A DNA stretch of 64,000 nt from Bacterioplanoides pacificum. Its GTDB lineage: Bacteria; Pseudomonadota; Gammaproteobacteria; Pseudomonadales; Oceanobacteraceae. Location of the stretch: assembly GCF_042648445.1 (NCBI RefSeq), contig NZ_JBHRYB010000014.1, forward strand, positions 124,001-188,000, given 5' to 3'. The notes under the pieces are model-generated. The model searched no databases. It saw nothing but the letters and a program-made list of their open reading frames with translations, and was not told the DNA's origin. A program made the position numbers and the translations under genes. Shown here in pieces: positions 15,688-23,945 of the stretch (position 1 is the stretch's first letter; every line of letters starts with the position of its first letter).

Positions 15688-18108
15688 ATGACGCTTAACC
15701 TGTACCAGCAAACCAGTTATCCCCTGTCTGCCGATTACCTGACGGAAGAGGCACAGCGGCTGCGCCGGCAAAACCCGGCGCTGGCCCGCTGGGCGGCAGG
15801 GCGTGGCATTATTTGTCATCGCCCGGCGACGCAGATCCAGGCACATCTGATGGCTGAGTCGTTATTGCAGAAAGGTCTGATCAGCACCAGCGGCGATTTT
15901 TTTCAGCGCTTAATGGCGCTGGATTGTCTGACGCTGCAGTCGATGTGGCTGGTGGTACATATGACCTATGCGCGGCGTTTATATCTCGATGGCCGGGCGC
16001 TGGCCGCAGCGGATTTTAAACCGCTGCCGCGCGGTCATACCGGGGGGGCGCTGAATATGGTGCCGGCTTATGCCGGCTTGCTGGCGGTGAATCATTTTAC
16101 CAGGCAGCCGCGCGCCTGGTTATTAGGTCAGGGCCATTGTGTTGCTGCTATTGATGCGCTGCAACTGTTAACGGCAACGGCCATTCCCGAACGACAACAA
16201 TTGTATCCACTCGACGATGACGGCCTCAGCCGTTTTGTCGCTGACTGTTACGACACCCGGCTGGATGCTGGCGGCCGACAGATTTCCACCCTGGGAGCAC
16301 ACGTTAATGTACATACTGCCGGTGCCAGAATGGAAGGTGGTTACCTCGGCTTTGCCGGTATGCAATACGCCCATATGCCGTTGCCCGGCGAACGGCTGGT
16401 GGCGTTTTTAAGTGACGGTGCCTTCGAAGAACAACGCGGTACTGACTGGGCGGCGCGCTGGTGGCGGGGAGAGGATACCGGCCTGATTGCACCACTGATG
16501 ATTGCCAACGGCCGGCGTATCGATCAGCGTACCACCATCGCCCAGCAGGGTGGCAGCAGCTGGTTTGTCAGTCATTTACGCAATCAGGGATTTGCACCGT
16601 TTGTAATTGATGGCCGTGATCCGGCGGCTTATATGTGCGCGATTTATTATATGGAAATTCAGCTGAGCCAGGCTTACGAACGTATCCGCCGGGGAGACGC
16701 TGAATATCCGGTGGCGCTGCCGTATTGCATCGCCGAAACGGTGAAAGGTTTTGGTTTTCCGGCGGCGGGTACCGGTGCGGCCCATGATTTACCGCTGGGT
16801 GCTTATCCGGCCCGTAATCCGGAAGCACTGGCATTTTTTAATCAGGGTGCTCAGGCGTTATTTCAGCCACACCAGGACTGGCGTGAAGCGGCTGCCTTAC
16901 TGACTCAGCCGCAGGGCGCAAGCGCGCCTATGGTCGCGGTGAACTGCCCTGAGCCGGACTGGTCGGATCGGCGGGAGTCGGCGATGGCGGCGATCGATCG
17001 TTATTTTATTGAAATTACTGAGGTCAATCCGGCTTTACGGGTGCGGGTCGGAAACCCGGACGAGTTACGCAGTAATGGCATGAGCCAGACGCTTGATCAG
17101 TTTCGTCACCGCGTCACCCGGCCGGAAATTTCAGCCGCAGAAGCCATCGATGGCTGTGTGGTGACGGCTCTTAATGAAGAGGCGGTGGTCAGTGCCTGTC
17201 TTGCCAACCAGGCGGGCATTAATCTGGTGGTGGCTTATGAAGCTTTTGCCATCAAAATGTTATGTGCCCTGCGGCAAACCATTATTTTTTCGCGGCAACA
17301 GAAAGAAGCCGGTGACGCCGCCGGCTGGCTCGGTTTTCCGGTGGTGACCACGTCGCTGATCTGGGAAAACGGCGAACACGATCAGAGTCATCAGGACTGC
17401 GCCTTATCCGAAGGCCTGATGCTGAAAATGGCCGATATGGCGCGGGTGGTGTTTCCGCCCGATGCCAACAGTGCCATGGCGTGTTTACGTAATTGTTATG
17501 GTGATCTGGGGGTTGTCTGGAACCTGGTGGTCAGCCGTACGGTGATGCCGGCCTTTTTTTCGCCCCGCCAGGCGACTCAGCTGGTACAGGATGGTGCTGT
17601 GTGTGTGCGTGGTCATTGTGGCGCTGAACTGCAGTTGGTTGCCTGTGGTGCGCTGCAGTTGCAACAGATGCTGAAAGCTTCAGATCGCCTGCGTCAGCAG
17701 CGGGTATCACACTCGCTGGTGTATCTGCTGGAGCCGGGTCGTTTCCGCCAGCCCAGAGATCGCTGGGAGGCAGAGGTGGTCGCTGACCCGGCGGTGCTGC
17801 AGGCGTTGTTTCCGGCCCGGGTGCGGTATCGTTTGTTGTTAACCCATGGTCGCGCCGAACCTTTGCTGGCCTGTTGCCGCTTGCTGGATCTGGGTCCGCA
17901 GCGTACCCGAGCACTGGGGTATATTAATCGTGGCGGCACGCTCGACAGCGAAACTCTGTTATTTGTTAACGCCTGTAGCTGGGCCCATGTGCTGGCGTCG
18001 CTGGCGCAGTTATGTGGCCAGCAACCGACCCTGTGGCTGACCGAAGAAGAGTGGGCGGCAGTGGATGGTCGCGGAGACCCGTATCACGTTATCCGCCCGG
18101 CATTATAA
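15688..18108 (+). CDS. Phosphoketolase/transketolase-like ThDP enzyme
   Basis: The 806-residue thiamine-diphosphate enzyme has the domain order of xylulose-5-phosphate/fructose-6-phosphate phosphoketolase. The N-terminal domain holds RGHTGGALNMVPAYAG and the cofactor-loop-like FLSDGAFEEQRGTDWA. The middle domain has YEAFAIKMLCALRQ and TSLIWENGEHDQSHQD, and a C-terminal domain follows. The sequence is diverged from classical phosphoketolases, and related proteins have also been labelled xylulose-5-phosphate epimerase, so the exact reaction is uncertain. The ATG at 15688 has GGTGGA upstream; an ATG at 15631 lacks one. It follows nrdD by 96 bases, perhaps in the same FNR/NarL-driven unit. Confidence 0.75.
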   Translation: MTLNLYQQTSYPLSADYLTEEAQRLRRQNPALARWAAGRGIICHRPATQIQAHLMAESLLQKGLISTSGDFFQRLMALDCLTLQSMWLVVHMTYARRLYLDGRALAAADFKPLPRGHTGGALNMVPAYAGLLAVNHFTRQPRAWLLGQGHCVAAIDALQLLTATAIPERQQLYPLDDDGLSRFVADCYDTRLDAGGRQISTLGAHVNVHTAGARMEGGYLGFAGMQYAHMPLPGERLVAFLSDGAFEEQRGTDWAARWWRGEDTGLIAPLMIANGRRIDQRTTIAQQGGSSWFVSHLRNQGFAPFVIDGRDPAAYMCAIYYMEIQLSQAYERIRRGDAEYPVALPYCIAETVKGFGFPAAGTGAAHDLPLGAYPARNPEALAFFNQGAQALFQPHQDWREAAALLTQPQGASAPMVAVNCPEPDWSDRRESAMAAIDRYFIEITEVNPALRVRVGNPDELRSNGMSQTLDQFRHRVTRPEISAAEAIDGCVVTALNEEAVVSACLANQAGINLVVAYEAFAIKMLCALRQTIIFSRQQKEAGDAAGWLGFPVVTTSLIWENGEHDQSHQDCALSEGLMLKMADMARVVFPPDANSAMACLRNCYGDLGVVWNLVVSRTVMPAFFSPRQATQLVQDGAVCVRGHCGAELQLVACGALQLQQMLKASDRLRQQRVSHSLVYLLEPGRFRQPRDRWEAEVVADPAVLQALFPARVRYRLLLTHGRAEPLLACCRLLDLGPQRTRALGYINRGGTLDSETLLFVNACSWAHVLASLAQLCGQQPTLWLTEEEWAAVDGRGDPYHVIRPAL

Positions 18109-18162
18109 CGACTACCCGGGCATAGCCGTGCGGATCCAGGTGAGTTGCGACATCAGATTACC

Positions 18163-18699
18163 TCAGCGGCCGGGTTTAAGCGGGCTGTTTTTAAGGTGAG
18201 CAACAAAATTACAGGGGCCGGTGCGGCTGTCGATCTGGGGAGCAATTAAGCTTTGCCAGGCCAGCCGGCAAGCGCCTCCTGAGCCCGGCAAAGCAACAAT
18301 CAGAGTGTTGTTGGCCAGCCCGGCCAGGGCGCGTGATTGCAGGCTGCTGCTGGCGATATCGGCGAAACTTAATTGCCGGAACTGTTCTCCGAAGCCTTCC
18401 ACTTCCTGATCCAGTAACGGACGAATGGCTTCCGGTGTGCAGTTGCCGGCAGAGAATCCGGTACCACCATTAATAATAATCACCTGAATATCCTGGCTGG
18501 CGATCCAGCTGCTGACACAGGCGCGGATATCGTAACGGTTATGTTTCAGTAAGGCGCGGGCACGAACGGTATGGCCGTCATCCTGCGCCAGTTTGAAAAT
18601 CAGATCGCCGCTGCTGTCGTCGGCGCTGCTGCGGCGGTCGGATAACGTCAGGATGGCGATATTAAGCGGGAAAAACGGGTGTTTAGTGGCATCGCTCAT
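18163..18699 (-). CDS. moaB: MoaB/MogA-family molybdopterin biosynthesis protein
   Basis: The 178-residue protein of the MoCF fold has IAILTLSDRRSSADDSSG at the N-terminus and IIINGGTGFSAGNCTPEAIRPLL in the substrate loop. It overlaps the end of mobA by four bases (ATGA) in the operon moaA-mobA-moaB on the minus strand. MoaB in E. coli is not essential; in other bacteria the same fold adenylylates molybdopterin. A true MogA-like gene is present at 25685, so this copy is best called MoaB. The reading frame converges with the phosphoketolase gene. Confidence 0.9.
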   Translation of the reverse strand: MSDATKHPFFPLNIAILTLSDRRSSADDSSGDLIFKLAQDDGHTVRARALLKHNRYDIRACVSSWIASQDIQVIIINGGTGFSAGNCTPEAIRPLLDQEVEGFGEQFRQLSFADIASSSLQSRALAGLANNTLIVALPGSGGACRLAWQSLIAPQIDSRTGPCNFVAHLKNSPLKPGR

Positions 18700-19250
18700 G
18701 ATGATTTCTCAGGTTGATTGCTGATTAATGTCTGCCACTGTGCCGGGGTATTAATATTGATCAGTGTGTCCGGCTGCGGGCAATCAATGGCGCGGGCTTC
18801 GCAGAACTGCAGCAGGGCGCTGACCGAACGTTTGCCCCGCGGGTGAGTGTGGTGATCCAGGTAGCGGATTAATTCCGGTGTTTTGTGTAATACGCAGGGT
18901 AACGCGCTGTTGCGGTAATACGCCGGTTGTTGTTGCGCCGCCGTCAGCAGGGTATGCAGGGTAGCCGTGGTCAGTAACGGCATATCCACCGCAATCACCA
19001 GCACCCACTGATGACGGCACTGAGGCAACAGCGACTGCAGGCCGGACAGTGGCCCGAAGCCGGGTTTGACATCGGTAACCCCAAACTGCGGGTGACTTAA
19101 CAGAATGTCATCACAGCCGGTTTGCCGCAGAACGTTTTGCTGGTGTTGCCACAGCGGAATTCCCTGCCAGCACAGCAGGGCTTTATCCCGTCCCATCCGG
19201 CTGGACTGGCCTCCGGCCAGAATAATGGCGCTGAAGGGAGGTATGGCCAT
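18696..19250 (-). CDS. mobA: Molybdenum cofactor guanylyltransferase MobA
   Basis: MobA attaches GMP to Mo-molybdopterin, making the bis-MGD form used by NarG. The 184-residue protein starts with the nucleotide-binding loop ILAGGQSSRMGRDKALL. It has GPLSGLQSLL and a metal-site-like DMPLL, in the family order. The start codon lies one base after the moaA stop (TGA-T-ATG), so translation is probably coupled. It fits its neighbours, since nitrate reductase needs this cofactor. Confidence 0.95.
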   Translation of the reverse strand: MAIPPFSAIILAGGQSSRMGRDKALLCWQGIPLWQHQQNVLRQTGCDDILLSHPQFGVTDVKPGFGPLSGLQSLLPQCRHQWVLVIAVDMPLLTTATLHTLLTAAQQQPAYYRNSALPCVLHKTPELIRYLDHHTHPRGKRSVSALLQFCEARAIDCPQPDTLININTPAQWQTLISNQPEKSS

Positions 19251-19251
19251 A

Positions 19252-20223
19252 TCAGCCTCCTATCATGGCCAGGTGACGAGTCTGGCCGCTGTTTTGCTGA
19301 TGCAGAAAATGACTTTCTTTTTTCCCCACAATCGCCTGTTGCAGAAAATCTTCCACTGCACGGCTGTCGTCGGATTGTAATAAATGGCGGAACGACTGAT
19401 GTTGTTCGGCAAATAAACATAAAAATAATTCTGCCTGACTGGATACCCGTAAACGGTTACAGCTGCTGCAGAAATCTTTGCTGTACGGCATGATTAAACC
19501 AATTCGTCCGGCATAGTCCGGGTGAGCATACTCCAGCGCCGGACCGTCGGTATCCGAGCGTGGTTGCAGCTGCCAGCCATCGGCTAATAATTGTTGGCGG
19601 ATACTATCGCCACTGAGGTGTTGTTGCTGATAAAACCGGGTGTTGTCGTTGGTACGCATTAACTCAATAAATCGCAGCGACAGCGGCCGGTCGCGGATAA
19701 AACGCAAAAAGGCCGGCAGCGACTGACCGTTATGCTGACGCAGTAACACGCTGTTGAGTTTTATTTTATGAAAATTCATCGTCAGTGCCTGATCGATACC
19801 GCTGAGAATATCGTGCAGCCGGTCGGCACCGGTAATACGGGAAAAAATTGCCGGGTCGAGACTGTCGACACTGATATTCAGCGCATCCAGCCCGGCCTGT
19901 TGCCAGCCGGATAATGATTTTTTCAGGTTATAGCCATTGCTTGTCAGGGCGACCTGTTCAATTCCCGGGGTGGTTTTACACAATGCAATAATGTCACATA
20001 AATCACGCCGTAACGCTGGCTCACCGCCGGTCAGGCGAACTTTGCGGGTGCCCTGGCGGGCAAACGCGGTGACCAGCCGGCGGATTTCACCGAGGGTTAA
20101 ATCATCCGCACCCAGGTCACAGTCGTTGCCATCGGGTAAACAATAATTGCAGCGGAAATTACAGCGTTCGGTCAGTGATAAACGCAGATAGGTAAAATGC
20201 CGGGCAAAGCGGTCGGTTAACAT
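19252..20223 (-). CDS. moaA: GTP 3',8-cyclase MoaA
   Basis: MoaA is the radical-SAM enzyme for the first step of molybdenum cofactor synthesis. The first cluster is CNFRCNYC (Cys21, Cys25, Cys28). The second appears as CSSC plus a later Cys in the C-terminal half, and the protein ends in the conserved Gly-Gly tail (MIGG). The start taken is the ATG at 20223 preceded by AAAGGTG, giving 323 residues. An upstream TTG in frame (20238) lies inside the ribosome-site and riboswitch region and is not convincing. Confidence 0.96.
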   Translation of the reverse strand: MLTDRFARHFTYLRLSLTERCNFRCNYCLPDGNDCDLGADDLTLGEIRRLVTAFARQGTRKVRLTGGEPALRRDLCDIIALCKTTPGIEQVALTSNGYNLKKSLSGWQQAGLDALNISVDSLDPAIFSRITGADRLHDILSGIDQALTMNFHKIKLNSVLLRQHNGQSLPAFLRFIRDRPLSLRFIELMRTNDNTRFYQQQHLSGDSIRQQLLADGWQLQPRSDTDGPALEYAHPDYAGRIGLIMPYSKDFCSSCNRLRVSSQAELFLCLFAEQHQSFRHLLQSDDSRAVEDFLQQAIVGKKESHFLHQQNSGQTRHLAMIGG

Positions 20224-20225
20224 AA

Positions 20226-20345
20226 AACACCTTTCCAAACGTGGGAGGAGGCAGGGTTTCCCCGGCTTCCCGGTGGCAGAATTGCCACGGCTGATGCGCC
20301 ATAACCGTTAATCACAACTGTTAAAAACAGCCACCGTTAAAAATC
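20226..20345 (-). ncRNA. Moco (molybdenum cofactor) riboswitch in the moaA leader
   Basis: On the minus strand just before moaA, several elements recur that also occur in the E. coli moaA leader and in the same order: GCCGTGGCAAT, TGCCACCGGG, a GC-rich hairpin, CCTCC-CACGT and TTGGAAAGGTGT. The last of these contains the ribosome site, so ligand binding could mask it. The 5' limit is approximate. In E. coli this Moco RNA lowers moaA expression when cofactor is plentiful. The comparison is from memory of the E. coli leader and was not computed. Confidence 0.75.
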
Positions 20346-20444
20346 CCGGTTAAATACAAAACGGCATTAGGCACACCCGCTCGGCGTCAGCAAAATATAA
20401 CGGCTGAAGCGTAGCCCGGGTATTGGCTTCCTGGGATAGCTGTA

Positions 20445-20460
20445 TGCCTCTTTGTGGGTA
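20445..20460. promoter_or_regulatory. Candidate NarL 7-2-7 site between moaA and narL
   Basis: TGCCTCTTTGTGGGTA has the 7-2-7 inverted geometry with one mismatch in each heptamer. It could serve either moaA (222 bases away) or narL (216 bases away). A second, weaker match, TACCTATTAATAGACA at 20569-20584, has one perfect and one poor heptamer and lies closer to narL. The rest of this 450-base intergenic stretch holds the moaA leader and no gene. Confidence 0.45.
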
Positions 20461-20675
20461 GTCGGGCCTCCCCTGTGGCTGATTATTGCAACGCCTCAGC
20501 TCAGTCATTTTTATCGTCCGCTGACGTCAGGCGCTGATTATCCGCCGCATGGCGGGTTTAACCGGGAATACCTATTAATAGACAAGTGCGGCCAGTGCTG
20601 TCAGTCCTTGCTCTGTGGCAATTGACTTTACTTTACCGAATATTAGTATGAACCCATATTTGGCTTGACTGGTTT

Positions 20676-21338
20676 ATGAAAATGAACAATAAAAAATCGA
20701 CAATTTTGTTGGTAGATGACCACCCGTTATTGCGCAAAGGTCTGAAACAATTACTCGCCTTTGAAGAGGACCTGGAGGTTATTGCAGAAGCCAAAAGTGG
20801 TGTGGAAGCAATCGATCTGGCTGCTGATAATGAGCCGGACCTGATTATTCTGGATCTGCATATGCAGGGTATGGATGGTCTGCAGACACTTACCCGGTTA
20901 CGCGACCGTGGTGTCAGTTCGCGGATTGTTATGCTGACGGTATCTGATGCGGATGATGATGTGCTGGCTGCCATCAGCCAGGGAGCGGATGGTTATTTAT
21001 TAAAAGATACCGATCCGGATGTTTTACTGGAACAGATTAAACAAGCGGTGGATGGCAAAATGGTGCTCAGTGAAGCCGTGACTGAGGTGCTGGCTACCGC
21101 GATCCGCCGCCCGGCTGTCCGCCCGGCATCGGAGCTGGATGCACTGACGGTACGGGAGGTGGAAATTCTGGAATGCATCGCCAAAGGTATGAGTAATAAA
21201 GTGATTGCCCGGGAACTGGATATTTCCGATGGTACCGTCAAAGTACATGTTAAACATTTACTGAAAAAACTCGGCTTACGGTCGCGTGTCGAAGCGGCGG
21301 TTTGGATGGTTAATCAGCAGGCCGAAGGCAAGGCGTAA
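20676..21338 (+). CDS. narL: Nitrate/nitrite response regulator NarL
   Basis: The 220-residue two-domain regulator has a receiver with the acidic pair at DDHPLLRKG and the phospho-acceptor Asp60 (LIILDLHMQGMDG). The C-terminal LuxR-type helix-turn-helix is LTVREVEILECIAKGMSNKVIARELDISDGTVKVHVKHLL. It closely resembles E. coli NarL throughout. The cognate sensor kinase NarX is not next to it or anywhere in this window. Several 7-2-7 NarL-type sites occur in the window, so it is probably the island's nitrate switch. Two ATG codons are six bases apart; either could be used. Confidence 0.95.
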   Translation: MKMNNKKSTILLVDDHPLLRKGLKQLLAFEEDLEVIAEAKSGVEAIDLAADNEPDLIILDLHMQGMDGLQTLTRLRDRGVSSRIVMLTVSDADDDVLAAISQGADGYLLKDTDPDVLLEQIKQAVDGKMVLSEAVTEVLATAIRRPAVRPASELDALTVREVEILECIAKGMSNKVIARELDISDGTVKVHVKHLLKKLGLRSRVEAAVWMVNQQAEGKA

Positions 21339-21408
21339 CCTTGGCCAGATGTAACTTGGGCCAGATGTAACTTTGGCCCGACGCCGATTGCCAGCGGCGG
21401 CCGGCGTG

Positions 21409-22965
21409 TTATTTCAGCCCGAGTTTCTGTGCCAGTTTATGCAGATTGCTGGGGTCCATTCCCAGTTGGCGGGCGGTTTTACTCCAGCTGCCCTGCTGGC
21501 GCTGCAGTTCCTGCAGTACCAGATTTTTCTGAAACTGTTTGACCGCATCTTTCATCACCATTCCCTGTACCTCTGACCAGATTCCGGCCGTTGTTGTATC
21601 GTCAGTCATTAATGCTGCCGGATTGCTCAGCGGTAAATCGAGATCCAGTAACTGACAATTGAGCGTCACAATATCGTGCTGTTGGGCACCGCGGCTGAGT
21701 GCTTTAATTGCTGCCCGGCTGATGACGTGTTCCAGCTCGCGGATATTTCCCGGCCAGCTGTATTGTTGTAACGCCGCTTCGGCATCGGCCGACAAGCGCA
21801 GGCTGCGCAGCCCCAGCCGGGTGCGGTTGAGTTCGAGGAAATGACCGGCCAGTGGTGCAATATCCTGAGGCCGCTCGCGCAATGGCGGAATCGGAATCGG
21901 ATAGACAGATAAGCGATGGTATAAATCGGCGCGGAAGGCACCCTCGGTAATCTGCTGTTTCAGCGAGCGGTTGGTTGCCGCTAATAAACGTACATCCACA
22001 TGGCGGGTTTTATCACTGCCGAGGCGCTGAATTTCACCGTTCTGTAACACCCGTAACAGCTTGGCCTGAACCGGCAGCGGTAACTCACCCACTTCATCAA
22101 GAAACAGTGTGCCTTTGTCGGCACTTTCGAAGCGTCCGGCACGATCGCTGGTGGCGCCGGAAAACGCGCCTTTGACATGACCAAACAATTCACTTTCTGC
22201 CAGTTGTTCCGGTAATGCCGCGCAGTTGATATAAATCATCGGCTGGCTGGCACGGGCACTATGGCGATGGGTGTAACTGGCAAAGACTTCTTTGCCGACG
22301 CCGGTTTCGCCCAGTAATAACACCGGTAAATCCGAACCGGCGACCACTTCCAGCTCTTTTTTGATCTGCCGGATGGCCGGGCTGTTACCAATGATGTCCT
22401 GGTCGGCATCGCTGGTGCCGGCGAGGGTAGTGGGATGGGTCAGATGGGTGCGTCGCAGGGCACGTATTTCTTTTTCCATCATGCTGATATGGATGGCCGT
22501 TTCCAGCACCGGGCGGTAGCTGTCCAGCTTTTCCAGGCGTTGCTGATCGAAGGTGCCGGGTGTCAGCGAGTCCAGTGTTATGGCACCCCAGCGTTCACCG
22601 TTAAGCCACAGGCAACTGCCCATACAGTCGTGTACCGCTAAGGCCGTGCCGGGGTGGCTTTCCAGTAAACCGTCGTAAGGGTCGGGCAGCGGACTGTCGG
22701 GCGGAAAACGCATCGCGTTCTGGGTGGTCATCAGGGCGGACAGCCGCGGGTGCTGTGCCAGACTGAATTTGCGGCCGTGGGCTTCGGCAACCAGCCCGGA
22801 AACCGCCACCGGGCGTAAAAACTCGCCCTGTAGCTGCAATAACACCACAGCACCACAATCAAACCGCTCATGGATACGTTTGACCATATCATCCAGACGT
22901 TCACCGGTTGGTACATCGCGGATTAATTCAGACAACAATTGATATTCGGGCATGTGATATTCCAT
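21409..22965 (-). CDS. norR: NO-responsive sigma-54 activator NorR
   Basis: The 518-residue protein has three parts. An N-terminal GAF domain (about 1-165) has the iron-site context DSPLPDPYDGL and HDC. The AAA+ domain (about 190-425) has Walker A GETGVGKE (219-226), a GAFSGA sigma-54 contact loop (266-271) and FLDEVGELP. A Fis-type HTH lies at the C-terminus (SWSKTARQLGMDPSNLHKLAQKLGLK). GAFSGA in place of GAFTGA is a conservative change. NO binds the GAF iron and releases the ATPase. The divergent RIC gene and the sites at 22971-23080 mark its probable target. An internal ATG four codons on is an alternative start. Confidence 0.96.
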   Translation of the reverse strand: MEYHMPEYQLLSELIRDVPTGERLDDMVKRIHERFDCGAVVLLQLQGEFLRPVAVSGLVAEAHGRKFSLAQHPRLSALMTTQNAMRFPPDSPLPDPYDGLLESHPGTALAVHDCMGSCLWLNGERWGAITLDSLTPGTFDQQRLEKLDSYRPVLETAIHISMMEKEIRALRRTHLTHPTTLAGTSDADQDIIGNSPAIRQIKKELEVVAGSDLPVLLLGETGVGKEVFASYTHRHSARASQPMIYINCAALPEQLAESELFGHVKGAFSGATSDRAGRFESADKGTLFLDEVGELPLPVQAKLLRVLQNGEIQRLGSDKTRHVDVRLLAATNRSLKQQITEGAFRADLYHRLSVYPIPIPPLRERPQDIAPLAGHFLELNRTRLGLRSLRLSADAEAALQQYSWPGNIRELEHVISRAAIKALSRGAQQHDIVTLNCQLLDLDLPLSNPAALMTDDTTTAGIWSEVQGMVMKDAVKQFQKNLVLQELQRQQGSWSKTARQLGMDPSNLHKLAQKLGLK

Positions 22966-22970
22966 AACAC

Positions 22971-23025
22971 GGTGAAAATTACCAGAAAGTAAATTCTACA
23001 ATCAAAACCCGGGTTATTTGTACCC
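22971..23025. promoter_or_regulatory. Three NorR enhancer sites (GT-N7-AC)
   Basis: Three copies of the NorR core GT-N7-AC occur in 55 bases: GGTGAAAATTACC (22971-22983), GTAAATTCTAC (22989-22999) and GGGTTATTTGTACCC (23011-23025). The third has perfectly symmetrical GGGT/ACCC flanks. Three such sites are what NorR needs to assemble its hexamer in E. coli. They lie between norR and the divergent RIC gene, upstream of a sigma-54 promoter. Confidence 0.85.
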
Positions 23026-23064
23026 GTTATGGTTTGACGCGGCGCAATAACCGGGCTTGTTGGC

Positions 23065-23080
23065 TGGCCTGTATCTTGCT
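23065..23080 (+). promoter_or_regulatory. Sigma-54 promoter of the RIC gene
   Basis: TGGCCTGTATCTTGCT carries the invariant GG and GC with ten bases between, plus the extended TGGC and TTGCT blocks of -24/-12 promoters. Transcription would start about 12 bases downstream, near 23091, leaving a leader of about 48 bases before the ATG at 23139. The NorR sites end 40 bases upstream of it. Confidence 0.85.
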
Positions 23081-23138
23081 CCTGTATCTCGCTGATGTGT
23101 TGTTTTAAAACCTATCTGTGTATTTGTCAGGAGAGTTT

Positions 23139-23828
23139 ATGGAAATTCTGGATCGTCGTCTGAGCGATATTGTTACTACGATTCCCGGTGCCCCGGCGTT
23201 ATTACGTCAGCTGGATATTGATTTCTGCAGCGAAGGTCAGCTGAGTTTATCGCAGGTGGTGAGTAGCAAGGACCTGGACGCCGAGCAGCTGGTTGAGGCG
23301 CTGAAACAACTGCAGAGCAGCGAACAGGATTCGCCGGTAAACTGGACAGAGCAACCACGTACCCGGCTGATCAGTCATATTCTTGAGCGTTATCACGCCC
23401 GCCACCGTGAGCAGCTGCCGGCGTTAATGTTTCTGGCGGCTAAAGTCGAGCGGGTGCATGCCCGTGCTGCCGGTTGTCCGCAGGGATTAACCGAGCTGTT
23501 GCGTGATATCAGTCATGAGCTGGAAAGCCATATGATGAAAGAGGAGCAGATCCTGTTTCCGATGCTGGCTGGTGGTATTTACCCTAACGGGCCGATTAAT
23601 GTGATGCAGGATGAACATATCGAACACCTGCAAATGATTAACCGTTTATTCAGTCTGACCAATAATATGAAAGCTCCGGCGGGCGCCTGCAACAGCTGGC
23701 GCACCCTGTATCAGAATCTGGAAGAATTTGCCGATGACCTGATGCAACATATAACGCTGGAAAATTATTTTTTATTTATCCCGGAAGAAATTTCCGAAAA
23801 CACCAGCTGCTGTGGCAGTTGCCAGTAA
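23139..23828 (+). CDS. RIC-family iron-sulfur cluster repair di-iron protein (YtfE/ScdA/DnrN)
   Basis: The 229-residue cytoplasmic di-iron hemerythrin-like protein repairs iron-sulfur clusters damaged by NO. An N-terminal ScdA-type domain (about 1-50, ILDRRLSDIV...GAPALLRQLDIDFC) precedes the His/Glu-rich helices. These show RYHARHREQLP, ELESHMMKEEQILFPML, DEHIEHL and ITLENYFLFI. The normal DFCC motif reads DFCSEG, so one Cys of the usual pair is replaced. The C-terminus has an unusual SCCGSC cluster. The ATG has AGGAG six bases upstream. Expression is predicted to be NorR/sigma-54 dependent. Confidence 0.93.
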   Translation: MEILDRRLSDIVTTIPGAPALLRQLDIDFCSEGQLSLSQVVSSKDLDAEQLVEALKQLQSSEQDSPVNWTEQPRTRLISHILERYHARHREQLPALMFLAAKVERVHARAAGCPQGLTELLRDISHELESHMMKEEQILFPMLAGGIYPNGPINVMQDEHIEHLQMINRLFSLTNNMKAPAGACNSWRTLYQNLEEFADDLMQHITLENYFLFIPEEISENTSCCGSCQ

Positions 23829-23945
23829 ATAACGGCAATAAACAAGGATTCAGGCGGCCCGGTAAAACATCCCCCGGCCGTTCTGGATTCACAGCTTTGT
23901 TGCACCACCGTCACTTCCGACAACCATAAAAGCACAGTCATAAAA

